Shown in pieces: positions 1 to 10,030 of a stretch of DNA of 64,000 nt. Origin of the DNA: Rhodovulum steppense (GTDB lineage Bacteria; Pseudomonadota; Alphaproteobacteria; Rhodobacterales; Rhodobacteraceae); the NCBI RefSeq assembly GCF_004339675.1, contig NZ_SLVM01000018.1, positions 1-64,000 on the forward strand. The letters run 5' to 3'. The first letter of the stretch is position 1, and each line of letters begins with the position of its first letter. A model generated the notes under the pieces. It saw only the letters and a list, made by a program, of their open reading frames with translations, was not told the origin of the DNA and ran no database searches. A program made the position numbers and the translations under genes.

Positions 1-179
1 GATACGATCGGTGCCCGGAAACGTTCTTCTCTGCGATCATGCTCGCCGCAACCGTCTTGTTCTGGCTATGATCAAGAACGAGTCCTGAGCCTAAGTGAAG
101 TAGGAGTCTTAGCTGCTGGGTGCTTTGCGTGCCGGGCAGTTATGGAATGCCGCGTATGGTCGTTGTTTTGATTATTGCG

Positions 180-1268
180 TCACTCAGCGGCGACGTTCCC
201 GGACGGGAAGGGCGAGCGCGCGGCGGCCAACCGATGCAATGCTTCGGGGCGAATATGCGTGTAGCGTCGCAGCATCTTCCAATCCTTGTGACCGGTGACC
301 AGCGAGACCTGTTCGATGGCGAAGCCCGCCTCGAACAGGCGACTTGTACCTTCATGGCGCAAATCGTGGAAGTAGAGGTTCTTAACACTTACCTCGACGC
401 AGGCGCGCCGGAAGGCTGTTCCCACCGATCTGGAGTTGTAGGGAAAAATCCGGCCCTTTGCATGGCCGAGTTCTTTCGCCTGTTCGGTGACCAGCGCCCA
501 GGCGTCGAACCCCGTGGCGGCGAAGAGTGGGATCCGCTGGTCGTTCCCGGTCTTGTTGCGTGGGTCTTTTCGGTCGCGGATCAGAAGCATCCGGCGGTCG
601 ACATCGAGATCGCTCCACTCGACCCGGCAGATCTCGTCGAGCCGCATGGCCGTGGCCACCGCGAATTTCACGATCCGCGTCATCGGTGTCGTCAGGCGTT
701 CGTTGTCATCGAAGCAGCGGAAGAGGCGGTTCAACTCGTCAGTGGTGGGGCGACGATCCCGCTCTGTGCCCTTGCCGATCAGGCCGAGACGCTTGAGCGC
801 GACGCGCGCCAGATCGACGGGCTCCGGAGAGATGTCGAGGCCGTGAACGGCTGCCGCGTGGGTGATGATCATCTTGATCACGCCGATATCGATCCCGAGA
901 GTCACCGGTCCCGCGCCTTGTTCGGCGCGCATCTTGCCGTAGTCGATCAGCTTTTGCCGGTCGAGGTGCCCGATCTTTTCCTTGCCCAGATCGCGCTTGA
1001 GCGTCGTGAGCGTGGCGGCCTTGCTGCGACGCGGCGGTTTCCCTACCTCGCACATATCGGTTATATGAAGGTCGATGAGGTCGCCAAAGGTCTGGAGGCG
1101 GAAGACGGACGACTTGTTCGGCGCCAGCCCCTGATCGACCCGGGTCTCCGCCTGGCGGGCCCAACGATGGGCGTCGTCGCGGCGGAGGAACGTCTCGCTC
1201 GCGTAGCGGCCCTTTCGTCTGATCTGGACCCGGTAGGCACCGGAGGGGAGCTTGGTGATGGAGACCAT
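180..1268 (-). CDS. Tyrosine recombinase (phage/island integrase)
   Basis: Site-specific recombinase that would catalyse integration and excision of a mobile element. The tyrosine-recombinase catalytic set is visible: Arg209 (ATAMRLDE), the HDLR box (His301, Arg304), His327 (TGHKDW) and the nucleophile Tyr336 (RRYTH). The N-terminus (SGAYRVQIRRKGRY) looks like an arm-binding domain. I chose the start at 1268 (MVSITKLPSG), which matches family N-termini; an in-frame ATG at 1376 would add 36 residues unlike the family. The gene sits immediately upstream of and divergent to dusA, the layout described for integrases that target the 5' end of dusA. No other element genes lie inside the window, so only one end is seen. 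About 362 aa, a complete length. Codon use is a little less GC-rich than in the neighbours. Confidence 0.9.
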   Translation of the reverse strand: MVSITKLPSGAYRVQIRRKGRYASETFLRRDDAHRWARQAETRVDQGLAPNKSSVFRLQTFGDLIDLHITDMCEVGKPPRRSKAATLTTLKRDLGKEKIGHLDRQKLIDYGKMRAEQGAGPVTLGIDIGVIKMIITHAAAVHGLDISPEPVDLARVALKRLGLIGKGTERDRRPTTDELNRLFRCFDDNERLTTPMTRIVKFAVATAMRLDEICRVEWSDLDVDRRMLLIRDRKDPRNKTGNDQRIPLFAATGFDAWALVTEQAKELGHAKGRIFPYNSRSVGTAFRRACVEVSVKNLYFHDLRHEGTSRLFEAGFAIEQVSLVTGHKDWKMLRRYTHIRPEALHRLAAARSPFPSGNVAAE

Positions 1269-1381
1269 TTTCGTGTGCGCTGTGTGTGCAATGAGTCGTC
1301 GTAGAGGGGCAAATTCGGGGATATTGGGGCGTATTCCAGCGTAGCAGCCGTCGCCGCCAACAGTTTGAAGATGCAAAAAAA

Positions 1382-2365
1382 ATGCAAATAAATCAACACG
1401 CTAGATTATCCACGGCCCCTATGATGGACTGGACCGACCGCCATTGCCGGTATTTCCACCGGCTGATGAGCGCGCGGGCGCTGCTCTATACCGAGATGGT
1501 GACCTCGGCGGCGCTGGTGCGGGGGGAGGCGCGGCATCTGCTGGCCTTTGACCCGGCCGAGCATCCGGTGGCGGTGCAGCTTGGCGGCTCGGATCCGGGC
1601 GAGCTGGCGCTGGCGACGCGGATGGCCTGTGACGAGGGCTATGACGAGGTGAACCTGAATGTCGGCTGCCCCTCCGACCGGGTGCAGTCGGGCTGTTTCG
1701 GGGCGGTTCTGATGAAGTCGCCCGGTCTGGTGGCCGAGTGCGTGGCGGCGATGCGGGCGGCGGCGCGCGTCGAGGTGACGGTGAAATGCCGCATCGGCGT
1801 CGACGATCAGGAGCCGCGCGACATCCTGCCGGAATTCCTGGAAACCCTGCGCGCGGCGGGGGTAAGCCGCTTTGTCATCCATGCGCGCAAGGCCTGGTTG
1901 CAGGGGCTGAGCCCGCGGGAGAACCGGGACATCCCGCCGCTGGATTACGATCTGGTTCTGGACATGAAGCGCGCCTTTCCCGACCTTGCGATCAGCATCA
2001 ATGGCGGGATCCAGTCGCTGGACGAGGCGAAGGGATTTCTCGATGCGGGTCTCGATGGTGTGATGATCGGCCGGGCGGCCTATCACGATCCGGCGGCGAT
2101 CCTGCTGGGTGCGGATGCGGCGATCTTCGGGCAGGAAGGCCGGAAGACGCGGGAAGAGGTTGTCGACGGGATGCGGCCCTATATCGCGCGCCACCTGGCC
2201 GAGGGCGGACGGCTGCACAATGTCACCCGGCACATGCTGGGCCTTTATGCGGGCCAGCCCGGCGCGCGGGCCTGGCGGCGGATCCTGTCCGAAGGGGCTG
2301 TGCAGCCGGGTGCGGGGCTCGACGTGCTGGACGCGGCCCTTGCGGCGCTGCCGCGCGCGGCCTGA
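1382..2365 (+). CDS. dusA: tRNA-dihydrouridine(20/20a) synthase
   Basis: FMN-dependent reductase that makes dihydrouridine in the tRNA D-loop. Seen: the N-terminal APMMDWTDRHCRYF signature, the catalytic Cys96 in NVGCPSD, VKCRIGVDD, HARKAWLQGLSP and the C-terminal phosphate-binding NGGIQSLDEA and GVMIGRAAY of the TIM barrel. Length 327 aa is normal for DusA. The start at 1382 lies in AT-rich DNA next to the integrase, so the first seven or so codons (MQINQHA) and the upstream region probably come from the inserted element rather than the ancestral host gene. The reading frame is intact, so the enzyme is expected to be functional. Confidence 0.95.
   Translation: MQINQHARLSTAPMMDWTDRHCRYFHRLMSARALLYTEMVTSAALVRGEARHLLAFDPAEHPVAVQLGGSDPGELALATRMACDEGYDEVNLNVGCPSDRVQSGCFGAVLMKSPGLVAECVAAMRAAARVEVTVKCRIGVDDQEPRDILPEFLETLRAAGVSRFVIHARKAWLQGLSPRENRDIPPLDYDLVLDMKRAFPDLAISINGGIQSLDEAKGFLDAGLDGVMIGRAAYHDPAAILLGADAAIFGQEGRKTREEVVDGMRPYIARHLAEGGRLHNVTRHMLGLYAGQPGARAWRRILSEGAVQPGAGLDVLDAALAALPRAA
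1403..1441. other. Putative attachment-site junction in the 5' end of dusA
   Basis: Composition changes abruptly here. Bases up to about 1405 are AT-rich, with A-runs around 1376-1390; after the conserved ATGATGGACTGGACCGACCG (1421-1440) the DNA is uniformly GC-rich dusA. A tyrosine integrase ends the island side about 135 bp away. This fits the att region of a dusA-targeting integrative element, where recombination falls in the codons for the conserved MMDWTD segment. The second att copy is not in the window, so the exact core is inferred. Confidence 0.45.
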
Positions 2366-2447
2366 ACCGGCGCCGAACGGGGGCTGATCCCGCTGGCGCG
2401 GCGGGTGAGGCTGGGCTAAGGGCAGGGGAGCCGGACCGGAGATTGCC

Positions 2448-3272
2448 ATGCCAGACCTTTCGCTGATCCTGCCGATGCTGGCGCTGCTGCTGGCGATCGG
2501 GGCGGTGGCGGGGGTGATCGCGGGCTTGCTGGGCGTCGGCGGCGGGCTGATCCTGGTGCCGGCCTTCTTCTATGCCTTCACCGCGCTGGGCTATGACAGC
2601 CCGCAGATCATGCAGATCTGCCTTGCCACCTCGCTGTCCACCATCATCGTGACCTCGGTCCGCTCGGTGCTGGCGCATCATGCCAAGGGGGCGGTGGACT
2701 GGACGATCCTGCGCGGCTGGGCGCCGGGGCTGATGCTGGGGGCGGTGCTGGGCGTGCTGGTGGCGGCGGGGCTGCGCTCGGTGGTGTTGCAGGGCATCTT
2801 CGGGGTGCTGGGCGTGCTGGCGGGGGGCTATCTGGCCTTTGGCCGCGCGACCTGGCGGCTGGGCGAGGCCATGCCGGGCGGTGCGCTGCGGGCGGCGCTG
2901 TCCTCGGGCGTGGGGTTCCTGGCGGTGCTGATGGGGATCGGGGGCGGGCTGTTCGGGGTGCCGCTGATGACGGTCTATGGCCAGGCGATCCACCGGGCGG
3001 TGGCGACGGCGGCGGGGTTCGGGTTGCTGATCGCGGTGCCGTCGGTGATCGCCTTTCTTCTGGTCGATATCGCCCCAGAGGGGCGGCCGCCGCTGACCAT
3101 CGGGGCGGTGAACCTGCCCGCCTTTGCGGTGATCGTGGCGATGACGCTGCTGACCACGCCGCTGGGCGTGCGGCTTGCCCATCGGCTGGACCCCAAGCCC
3201 TTGCGCCGGGTCTTTGCGCTTTTCGCGATCGTGGTGGCGGGCAACATGCTGCGCAAGGCGGCGGGGTTGTGA
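2448..3272 (+). CDS. TauE/SafE family sulfite/sulfonate exporter-like membrane protein
   Basis: Predicted inner-membrane permease of 274 aa. The duplicated TauE/SafE pattern is visible: a first half with AGVIAGLLGVGGGLILVP near residues 20-40 and a second with FLAVLMGIGGGLFGVPLMTVYG near residues 155-180, with about eight hydrophobic helices in all. Members export sulfite, sulfoacetate or related organosulfur anions, but the substrate cannot be told from sequence. It starts 82 nt after dusA on the same strand and is followed by an enoyl-CoA hydratase gene; no sulfur-metabolism genes are nearby to suggest the substrate. Confidence 0.85.
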   Translation: MPDLSLILPMLALLLAIGAVAGVIAGLLGVGGGLILVPAFFYAFTALGYDSPQIMQICLATSLSTIIVTSVRSVLAHHAKGAVDWTILRGWAPGLMLGAVLGVLVAAGLRSVVLQGIFGVLGVLAGGYLAFGRATWRLGEAMPGGALRAALSSGVGFLAVLMGIGGGLFGVPLMTVYGQAIHRAVATAAGFGLLIAVPSVIAFLLVDIAPEGRPPLTIGAVNLPAFAVIVAMTLLTTPLGVRLAHRLDPKPLRRVFALFAIVVAGNMLRKAAGL

Positions 3273-3354
3273 GCGCGCGCGCGCCGCTGCGTTCCGCTTT
3301 CCATCCCCGCCCGCCGCGCTAGTCTGGCGGAAGGGCGAAGCGGGAGGACCGGCC

Positions 3355-4131
3355 ATGGTCTACGAGGTGATCGACTACCGCGCGGCGGACGGGATCGGGG
3401 TGCTGGTGCTGAACCGGCCCGAGGTGATGAACGCGCTGAACACGCGGATGCGGGCCGAGATCCTGGATGCCGTGCGCCACGCGCCCGAGGAGGCCCGGGT
3501 GCTGGTCATCACCGGGGCGGGGCGGGCCTTCTGTTCGGGGCAGGATCTGGGCGACGGGGCCAATGTCGCCGATATCGACCTGGAACGCACGCTGCGCGAC
3601 GAATACGAGCCGATGCTGCGGGCGATCTTCGATTGCCCGATCCCGACCGTCGCGGCGGTGAACGGCCCGGCGGCAGGGGCGGGGGCGAACCTTGCGCTGG
3701 CGGCGGATGTGGTGATCGCCTCGGAGGCGGCGATGTTCCTTCAGGCATTCACCCGGATCGGGCTGATCCCCGATGCGGGCGGCACCTACTGGTTGCCGCG
3801 GCAGGTGGGGTTCGCGCGTGCGATGGGGGCGGCGCTGTTCGCCGAGCCCGTGCCCGCGCGCCAGGCCGCCGATTGGGGCATGATCTGGGAGGCGGTGCCC
3901 GAAGCGGGGTTCGAGGCCCATTGGCGGACCCGCGCGGCGCAATTGGCCAGGGGACCGACGGTGGCCTATGCCAAGCTGAAGGCGGCGATCCGCGCCTCCT
4001 ATGCCAACGACCTGGAGGCGCAGCTTTCGCTGGAGGCGCAGCTTCAGGGCGCTTGCGGGGCGACGCGGGATTTCAAGGAGGGCGTGCTGGCCTTCCTGGA
4101 GAAGCGCCCGCCCCGGTTCGAGGGGTTCTGA
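3355..4131 (+). CDS. Enoyl-CoA hydratase/isomerase family protein (PaaG-like)
   Basis: Crotonase-fold enzyme of 258 aa acting on acyl-CoA thioesters. Seen: LNRPEVMNALNTRM at the N-terminus, the oxyanion-hole segments GRAFCSGQDL and AAVNGPAAGAG, and FTRIGLIPDAGGTYWLPR. The Asp in that last motif, where hydratases usually have Glu, is typical of PaaG-type isomerases, so an isomerase acting on an aromatic or unsaturated CoA ester is possible. There is no phenylacetate cluster around it. The start at 3355 is chosen for a Shine-Dalgarno GGGAGGA just upstream and agreement with family N-termini. Confidence 0.85.
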   Translation: MVYEVIDYRAADGIGVLVLNRPEVMNALNTRMRAEILDAVRHAPEEARVLVITGAGRAFCSGQDLGDGANVADIDLERTLRDEYEPMLRAIFDCPIPTVAAVNGPAAGAGANLALAADVVIASEAAMFLQAFTRIGLIPDAGGTYWLPRQVGFARAMGAALFAEPVPARQAADWGMIWEAVPEAGFEAHWRTRAAQLARGPTVAYAKLKAAIRASYANDLEAQLSLEAQLQGACGATRDFKEGVLAFLEKRPPRFEGF

Positions 4132-4345
4132 GGCATCTGCAGCCGGGACAGGGCCGCCCCGGCAGGGCCGGGTGCTCGCCCCCCTTGCCCGGGACATCAC
4201 GCGCGCGCCCCCGATCCCGGGATTCCCGGCCAAATTCCGGTCCATGCGTCGTCGGGGGGGCACCGTGGCGCTTGCACGAAGCGCGGGCGCGCGGGCCGGG
4301 TTGCCGAAACCCTCTGCCGCGACGCGCCCGGAGCCTGTGGCCGGT

Positions 4346-5641
4346 TCAGCGGTCCTCGACGTCGACGTAATCGCGCCGGGTCGGGCCGGTATAAAGCTGG
4401 CGGGGACGGCCGATCCGCATGTTGGGATCGGCGATCATCTCCTTCCACTGCGAGATCCAGCCCACCGTGCGGCTGACCGCGAAGATCGGGGTGAACATCG
4501 AGGTCGGGAAGCCCATCGCGTCGAGGATGATGCCGGAGTAGAAATCGACATTCGGATAGAGCTTCTTCGAGACGAAATATTCGTCTTCCAGCGCGATCTT
4601 TTCCAGTTCCTTGGCGACCTTGAGCGTCTCGTTGTTCTCGATGCCCAGAAGGTCCAGCACCTCGTCGGCGGATTGCTTCATCACCTTGGCGCGCGGGTCG
4701 AAATTCTTGTAGACCCGGTGGCCGAAGCCCATCAGCCGGAACGGATCGTCCTTGTCCTTGGCGCGCTTGATGTATTCGGGGATGCGCTCGACCGTGCCGA
4801 TCTCGCGCAGCATTTCCAGACAGGCCTGGTTCGCGCCGCCATGGGCCGGACCCCACAGACAGGCGATGCCGGCGGCGATGCAGGCAAACGGGTTCGCGCC
4901 CGAGGAAGACGCCAGACGCACCGTCGAGGTGGAGGCGTTCTGCTCGTGATCGGCATGCAGCGTCAGGATGCGGTCCATGGCGCGGGTCAGGATCGGGTCG
5001 ACCTCGTATTCCTCGCAGGGCACGGCAAAGCACATGCGCAGGAAGTTCGAGGCATAGTCCAGATCGTTGCGCGGATAGACGAAGGGCTGGCCCACCGAAT
5101 ACTTGTAGGCCATCGCCGCGATGGTCGGAACCTTGGCGATCAGCCGGATCGAGGCGACCTCGCGCTGCCAGGGATCGTTCACATCGGTCGAGTCGTGGTA
5201 GAAGGCCGACATCGCGCCCACCACGCCCACCATGACCGCCATCGGGTGCGCGTCGCGCCGGAAGCCGGTGAAGAAGCGGTGCATCTGTTCATGCACCATC
5301 GTATGCCGCGTCACCCGGCTTTCGAAATCCTCAAGCTGGGCGGCGGTCGGCAACTCGCCGTAAAGCAGCAGGTAGCAGACTTCGAGATAATGCGATTTCT
5401 CGGCCAACTGGTCGATCGGATAGCCCCGGTGCAGCAACTCGCCCAGATCGCCGTCGATGAAGGTGATCGAGCTTTCGCAGGACGAGGTCGAGGTAAAGCT
5501 GGGGTCGTGGGTGAACACCCCCATCTTTCCGTAAAGCTTGCCGATATCGACAACGTCGGGGCCTGCCGTCGGGTGCAGGACCGGCAGATCTATCGACTTG
5601 TCCCCCAGGGTCAGCGTCGCGGTTCTGGTGCTCTCGGCCAT
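4346..5641 (-). CDS. gltA: Citrate synthase
   Basis: Condenses acetyl-CoA and oxaloacetate at the entry of the TCA cycle. The 431-aa length is that of the hexameric Gram-negative type. Catalytic motifs are present: [10 protein letters not shown] (first His), GFGHRVYKN (second His) and VDFYSGI (Asp). The N-terminal all-beta extension typical of type II enzymes is present. It ends convergently with the enoyl-CoA hydratase gene across a 214-bp gap in which I see no gene or clear terminator. gltX lies 86 nt downstream of its start on the same strand, so gltX could read into gltA. Confidence 0.97.
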   Translation of the reverse strand: MAESTRTATLTLGDKSIDLPVLHPTAGPDVVDIGKLYGKMGVFTHDPSFTSTSSCESSITFIDGDLGELLHRGYPIDQLAEKSHYLEVCYLLLYGELPTAAQLEDFESRVTRHTMVHEQMHRFFTGFRRDAHPMAVMVGVVGAMSAFYHDSTDVNDPWQREVASIRLIAKVPTIAAMAYKYSVGQPFVYPRNDLDYASNFLRMCFAVPCEEYEVDPILTRAMDRILTLHADHEQNASTSTVRLASSSGANPFACIAAGIACLWGPAHGGANQACLEMLREIGTVERIPEYIKRAKDKDDPFRLMGFGHRVYKNFDPRAKVMKQSADEVLDLLGIENNETLKVAKELEKIALEDEYFVSKKLYPNVDFYSGIILDAMGFPTSMFTPIFAVSRTVGWISQWKEMIADPNMRIGRPRQLYTGPTRRDYVDVEDR

Positions 5642-5727
5642 GGATGTCCCTCATTTTCATCGAGAGACCGGGCCGCGTTCCCTGCGGCACGGTCGGTGGC
5701 GTGCGCGGGCATCGGGCCGTTTCGGCC

Positions 5728-7131
5728 TCAGCCCCGGGTGTCAGCCAGCCGGGCGAGCGTTTCGTCGCGGCCGATGACCAGCATCATGTCGAACACGCTG
5801 GGCGAGACCGTCCGCCCGGCCAGCGCGGCGCGCAACGGCGCGGCAAGCTTTCCGAGGGTGGTTCCGTGGCCCTCGGCCAGTTGCTTGACCGCCGCCTCAA
5901 GAGCGTCGCGTTCCCAGCTAGCATTTTGCAAGTGCGGCGTCAATTCGGCCAGTATACCACGGGATACATCATCCAGCGCCTGCGCCGCCTTTTCGTCCGG
6001 GGCGATGGGGCGTTCGGCAAGGACGAAATGCGCCTTTTCAAGAAGTTGGGGGAATGTCTTGAAGCCACCTTTCAGCAGCGGAAGGGCGGCGGAAAGGCCC
6101 GCCTCCTGCCGCGCCGACAGGGCGGGCTGGCCGGTGGCAGCCAGAAATGCCTTCAATTCGCGCAGCAGCGCAGCATCCTCCATCGCGGCAAGATGCTGGC
6201 CCGACAGGTTCTCCAGCTTCTTGAAGTCGAAGCGCGCGGGAGAGCGGCCGATTCCTTCCAGTCCGAACCAGGCCTGCGCCTGGGCGTCGGTGAAGAACTC
6301 GTCATCGCCATGGCTCCAGCCGAGCCGGGCGAGGTAGTTGCGCATCGCCGCCGCCGGGTAGCCCATCGCGCAGTATTCCTCGACCCCCAGCGCGCCGTGG
6401 CGCTTGGACAGTTTCTTGCCGTCGGGTCCGTGGATCAGCGGGATATGCGCCCAGACCGGCACCGGCCAGCCCATCGCGTGATAGATCTGCATCTGGCGGG
6501 CGGCGTTGTTCAGGTGGTCGTCGCCCCGGATCACATGGGTCACGCCCATGTCGTGATCGTCCACCACCACCGCCAGCATGTAGGTCGGCGTGCCGTCCGA
6601 GCGCAGCATCACCATGTCGTCGAGCTGGTCATTGCCGATGGTCACGCGGCCCTGCACCGCGTCCTCGATCACGGTCACGCCTTCGCGCGGGGCCTTGAGC
6701 CGGATCACGAAGGGCGCATCCGGGTGACTGGCGGGGTCGGCGTCGCGCCAGGGGCTCTGGAACAGGGTCGAGCGGTTCTCGGCCCGGGCGGCCTCGCGGA
6801 AGGTCTCGATCTCGTCCTGGGTGGCGAAGCATTTATAGGCATGGCCCGAGGCCAGCATCTGCTGCGCCACCTCGGCATGGCGGGGGGCGCGCTCGAACTG
6901 GCTGACCGGGTCGCCATCCCAGTCGAGCCCGAGCCAGCGCAGCCCGGTCAGGATCGCCGCCGTCGCCTCGGGGGTCGAGCGGGCGCGGTCGGTATCCTCG
7001 ATCCTGAGCAGGAAGCGCCCGCCGCGGCCGCGCGCGTAAAGCCAGTTGAACAGCGCCGTGCGCGCCCCGCCGATATGCAGGAAGCCCGTGGGCGACGGGG
7101 CGAAACGGGTGACGACCTGCGTCTCGGACAT
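5728..7131 (-). CDS. gltX: Glutamyl-tRNA synthetase
   Basis: Class I aminoacyl-tRNA synthetase that charges tRNA-Glu (and probably tRNA-Gln in this lineage). The HIGH-type motif [13 protein letters not shown] lies near residue 18 and KKLSKRHG near residue 245, with [13 protein letters not shown] between. Length is about 467 aa when started at [10 protein letters not shown] (7131); an upstream ATG at 7155 would add eight unlikely residues. The C-terminal helical anticodon-binding region is present. Divergent from comEC, with a gap of about 77 bp. Confidence 0.96.
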   Translation of the reverse strand: MSETQVVTRFAPSPTGFLHIGGARTALFNWLYARGRGGRFLLRIEDTDRARSTPEATAAILTGLRWLGLDWDGDPVSQFERAPRHAEVAQQMLASGHAYKCFATQDEIETFREAARAENRSTLFQSPWRDADPASHPDAPFVIRLKAPREGVTVIEDAVQGRVTIGNDQLDDMVMLRSDGTPTYMLAVVVDDHDMGVTHVIRGDDHLNNAARQMQIYHAMGWPVPVWAHIPLIHGPDGKKLSKRHGALGVEEYCAMGYPAAAMRNYLARLGWSHGDDEFFTDAQAQAWFGLEGIGRSPARFDFKKLENLSGQHLAAMEDAALLRELKAFLAATGQPALSARQEAGLSAALPLLKGGFKTFPQLLEKAHFVLAERPIAPDEKAAQALDDVSRGILAELTPHLQNASWERDALEAAVKQLAEGHGTTLGKLAAPLRAALAGRTVSPSVFDMMLVIGRDETLARLADTRG

Positions 7132-7208
7132 GCGCCTTAACCTTTTGTTCATCATGATGGAGATAGCGTTGCCGCCTGTCTAGGAGATCGTCCGGGAGAG
7201 GACAAGCG

Positions 7209-9257
7209 GTGGGGGTGCTCGGCGCGCTCGAGGCCCGCAGGGGCCATTTGTTCCCCTGGGTGCCGGTCCTGCTGGCGCTCGGCATCGGGGCCTATTTCGC
7301 GCTGCCAGTGGAGCCGCCCGTCTGGGGGCTGGCGGGGTTTGCCTGTTGCGGGCTGGTCCTGCTGCTGGCCGCGTGGAAGGGGCCGGAACGCCGGGGGCCG
7401 GTGCTGGTCGCGCTGGCGCTGGTGGCCTTTGGCGTCGTGCTGGCAGGTGCGCGGGCGCATATGGTCGCCGCGCCCAAGCTCGATTACCGCTATTACGGCG
7501 TGGTCGAGGGGCGGGTGGTGGCGCTTGACCGCTCGATGTCGGACGCGCCGCGGATCACGCTGGATCGGGTCTGGCTGGAGCGGGTGCCCGCCCATCGCAT
7601 TCCCGAACGGGTGCGCGTGTCGCTGCATGGCGCGGCGGGCCTGACCGATCCCGCACCGGGCACGCGGATCGCGATGATGGCGCATCTGTCGCCGCCCTCG
7701 GCCCCGGCGGAGCCCGGCGGCTTCGACTTTCGCCGCCATGCCTGGTTCGACCGGCTGGGCGCGGTGGGCTATGCGCGCAGCCCGGCGGTGGCGCTGGATC
7801 CGCCCGAGGGGGGGCTGACCCTGCTGGTGCAGCGGGCGCGGATGGCGCTGTCGGGGGCGCTGCGCGCGCGTATCCCGGGCGATCAGGGGGCGTTCGCCGC
7901 CGCGATCCTGACCGGCGACCGCTCGGCGATCTCGCGCGATGCGTTGCAGGCGCTGCGGGATTCGAACCTGGCGCATCTTCTGGCGATTTCCGGGCTGCAT
8001 ATGGGGCTGTTGACCGGGGTTGTCTTTGCGGCGCTGCGCTTTGGCCTTGCGCTGATCCCGCCGCTGGCCCTGCGCCTGCCGACCAAGAAACTGGCGGCAA
8101 TCGGTGCGCTGGCGGCGGGGGCGGTCTATCTGGCGCTGTCGGGCGGCAATGTCGCGACGGAACGCGCCTATGTCATGGTCGCGGTGGTGCTGGTTGCGGT
8201 CCTGGCCAACCGCCGCGCGCTGACGCTGCGGGCGGTGGCGATGGCGGCGCTGATCATCCTGGCGATGGCGCCGGAAAGCCTGACCCAGGCCGGGTTCCAG
8301 ATGTCCTTTGCCGCGACCACGGCCCTGATCGCCGTCTTCGGGGCGCTGCGCGAGATGCCGGACGGGCGCTGGCGCCCGCCGCGCTGGCTGAACGCCGTGC
8401 TGGGGGTGGTGATATCCTCGGCGGTGGCGGGGGCGGCCACGGCGCCGTTCGGGGCGGCGCATTTCAACCAGATGTCGCAATACGGGCTGCTTGCGAATGT
8501 GATTTCCGTGCCGTTGATGGGGCTTCTGGTCATTCCCGCGGCGGTCGTGGCCGCCTGCCTTGCGCCTTTCGGGCTTGCGGGGCTGGGGCTTGAGCCGATG
8601 CGCTGGGGCATCGCCTGGATCCTGGGCGTGGCGGAGTGGGTCGCGGGGCTGGATGGCGCGGTCTGGCCGGTGGTGAGCCCGGGGCCCGCGGTGCTGCCGA
8701 TGATCTCGCTGGGCGCGCTGTGGGTGATCCTGTGGTCGGGCAGGGCCCGGCTGGCGGGGCTGGTGCCGATGCTGCTGGCGCTGGCGCTGTGGGCGCAGAC
8801 GGACCGGCCCGCGCTGCTGATCGCCGAAAGCGGCGGGCTGGTGGGCGCGCTGGGGCCGGAGGGGCGGGCCTTGTCGAAACCGTCCGGCGAGGGGTTCGTC
8901 GCGGGATCATGGCTTGAAAACGATGGCGACCGGGTCACGCAGGGCATGGCGTTCGAGCGGCCGGGGCTGGACGGTGCGCGCGGGCTGCAGGTGGCCGAGG
9001 TTTCGGGCGACCGGTTCATCCTGGTCACCGGGCGCGGCTGGGCCGAGCGGATCGCGCCCGCCTGTGCCGAAGGCTGGGTGATCGTGCCGCAGATCGTTGC
9101 CGATGCACCCGAAGGCTGCCGCCTGCTCGACCGGCGGGCGCTGGCGCGCAGCGGCACGCTGGCTGTCTATCCCGGAAGCGACGGCCCGCAGCTGGTCGCG
9201 GCGAACAGGGCCGAACGGGTGTGGACGGCGCGGCGCGGGCCGCCGCTGCGTCAATAG
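7209..9257 (+). CDS. comEC: ComEC/Rec2 family DNA-uptake channel protein, no recognisable metallo-beta-lactamase domain
   Basis: Inner-membrane protein of the type that carries transforming DNA into the cytoplasm. It starts at GTG (7209). An OB-like N-terminal periplasmic region (residues about 40-180) is followed by the Competence domain, with the signature [14 protein letters not shown] near residue 255 and many membrane helices to about residue 530. The last 150 residues carry no HxHxDH motif, so the C-terminal nuclease-like domain of full-length ComEC is missing or degenerate, as I recall for many alphaproteobacterial versions. Its 3' end overlaps the convergent lexA end by 7 nt. Confidence 0.88.
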   Translation: MGVLGALEARRGHLFPWVPVLLALGIGAYFALPVEPPVWGLAGFACCGLVLLLAAWKGPERRGPVLVALALVAFGVVLAGARAHMVAAPKLDYRYYGVVEGRVVALDRSMSDAPRITLDRVWLERVPAHRIPERVRVSLHGAAGLTDPAPGTRIAMMAHLSPPSAPAEPGGFDFRRHAWFDRLGAVGYARSPAVALDPPEGGLTLLVQRARMALSGALRARIPGDQGAFAAAILTGDRSAISRDALQALRDSNLAHLLAISGLHMGLLTGVVFAALRFGLALIPPLALRLPTKKLAAIGALAAGAVYLALSGGNVATERAYVMVAVVLVAVLANRRALTLRAVAMAALIILAMAPESLTQAGFQMSFAATTALIAVFGALREMPDGRWRPPRWLNAVLGVVISSAVAGAATAPFGAAHFNQMSQYGLLANVISVPLMGLLVIPAAVVAACLAPFGLAGLGLEPMRWGIAWILGVAEWVAGLDGAVWPVVSPGPAVLPMISLGALWVILWSGRARLAGLVPMLLALALWAQTDRPALLIAESGGLVGALGPEGRALSKPSGEGFVAGSWLENDGDRVTQGMAFERPGLDGARGLQVAEVSGDRFILVTGRGWAERIAPACAEGWVIVPQIVADAPEGCRLLDRRALARSGTLAVYPGSDGPQLVAANRAERVWTARRGPPLRQ

Positions 9258-9943
9258 CTGCGGATCAGCCCGACAAGGCGGCCCTGCACCCTGACCCGGT
9301 CGGAGGGCAGGATGCGCGTTTCATGGGCCGGGTTCGCGGCCTCGAGCGCGATCATGTCGCCCTTGCGGCGGAAGCGTTTCAGCGTCGCCTCCTGGTCATC
9401 GACCAGCGCCACCACGATCTCGCCATTCTCGGCGTTGTCCTGTTCGCGGATCACCACCACGTCGCCATCGTTGATGCCCGCCTCGATCATCGAATCGCCC
9501 TTGACCTCAAGCGCGTAGTGGCGCCCGCGCCCCGAGAGCATGCTGCCCGGCACGGCGACATGGTGCGAGACATGGGAAATCGCCTCGATCGGCGTGCCCG
9601 CCGCGATCCGCCCCATCAGCGGCACCTCGAGCGCGCCCGCGGCTTCCACATCCATCGCCCCGCGGGGCGGGCCGGGCGGCGGGGCGTCGCCCGCGATCAC
9701 CATGGGGCGGAATCCCTTTGTCTCAAGCGCCTCGGGCAGCCGGACAATCTCGATGGCGCGGGCGCGATGGGCCAGGCGGCGGATGAAGCCGCGTTCCTCA
9801 AGCGCCGTGATGAGACGGTGGATGCCGGATTTCGAGCGCAAATCCAGCGCCTCCTTCATCTCGTCGAAAGAGGGGGGCACGCCGTCGCGCTGCATCCGCT
9901 TGTGGATGAATTCCAGGAGGTCGAGTTGCTTGCGGGTAAGCAT
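9251..9943 (-). CDS. lexA: SOS-response repressor and autoprotease LexA
   Basis: Represses DNA-damage genes and cleaves itself on RecA filaments. The winged-helix N-terminus ([33 protein letters not shown]) is followed by a linker, the cleavage bond Ala115-Gly116 in RIAAG, the nucleophile Ser151 in GDSMIEAGI and the general base Lys189 in ATLKRF. The 230-aa length suits the alphaproteobacterial type. It has its own promoter covered by a perfect SOS box, so it is autoregulated, although it lies just behind the trp-moa operon on the same strand. Confidence 0.97.
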   Translation of the reverse strand: MLTRKQLDLLEFIHKRMQRDGVPPSFDEMKEALDLRSKSGIHRLITALEERGFIRRLAHRARAIEIVRLPEALETKGFRPMVIAGDAPPPGPPRGAMDVEAAGALEVPLMGRIAAGTPIEAISHVSHHVAVPGSMLSGRGRHYALEVKGDSMIEAGINDGDVVVIREQDNAENGEIVVALVDDQEATLKRFRRKGDMIALEAANPAHETRILPSDRVRVQGRLVGLIRSY

Positions 9944-9976
9944 GGGACATCCTCGCCATGGGGATCGTTCCCTCGT

Positions 9977-9991
9977 GTTCTAGGCATGTTC
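9977..9991. promoter_or_regulatory. LexA operator (alphaproteobacterial SOS box GTTC-N7-GTTC)
   Basis: GTTC (9977-9980), seven bases, GTTC (9988-9991): a perfect match to the direct-repeat SOS box known for alphaproteobacterial LexA. A third GTTC at 9967-9970 stands one base off register (six-base spacer), which could form a weak second half-site. The position over the -10 of the lexA promoter supports autoregulation. Confidence 0.85.
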
Positions 9992-10005
9992 ACGTTTTGT
10001 GTCAA
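9977..10005 (-). promoter_or_regulatory. lexA promoter (-35 TTGACA, 17-bp spacer, -10 TAGAAC)
   Basis: On the minus strand TTGACA (10005-10000) is separated by exactly 17 bp from TAGAAC (9982-9977). The -35 is a perfect consensus. The start codon of lexA lies 34 nt beyond the -10, leaving a short leader. The -10 and half the spacer coincide with the SOS box, so bound LexA would block RNA polymerase. Confidence 0.75.
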
Positions 10006-10030
10006 GTTGTCCCGGCGCAAACCGGCCCGG

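Noticed and set aside
120-1304. Long plus-strand open frame (394 codons) opposite the integrase
   Set aside because: It is antisense to the integrase, which has a full catalytic set; the product has no recognisable motif and a composition typical of GC-rich shadow frames.
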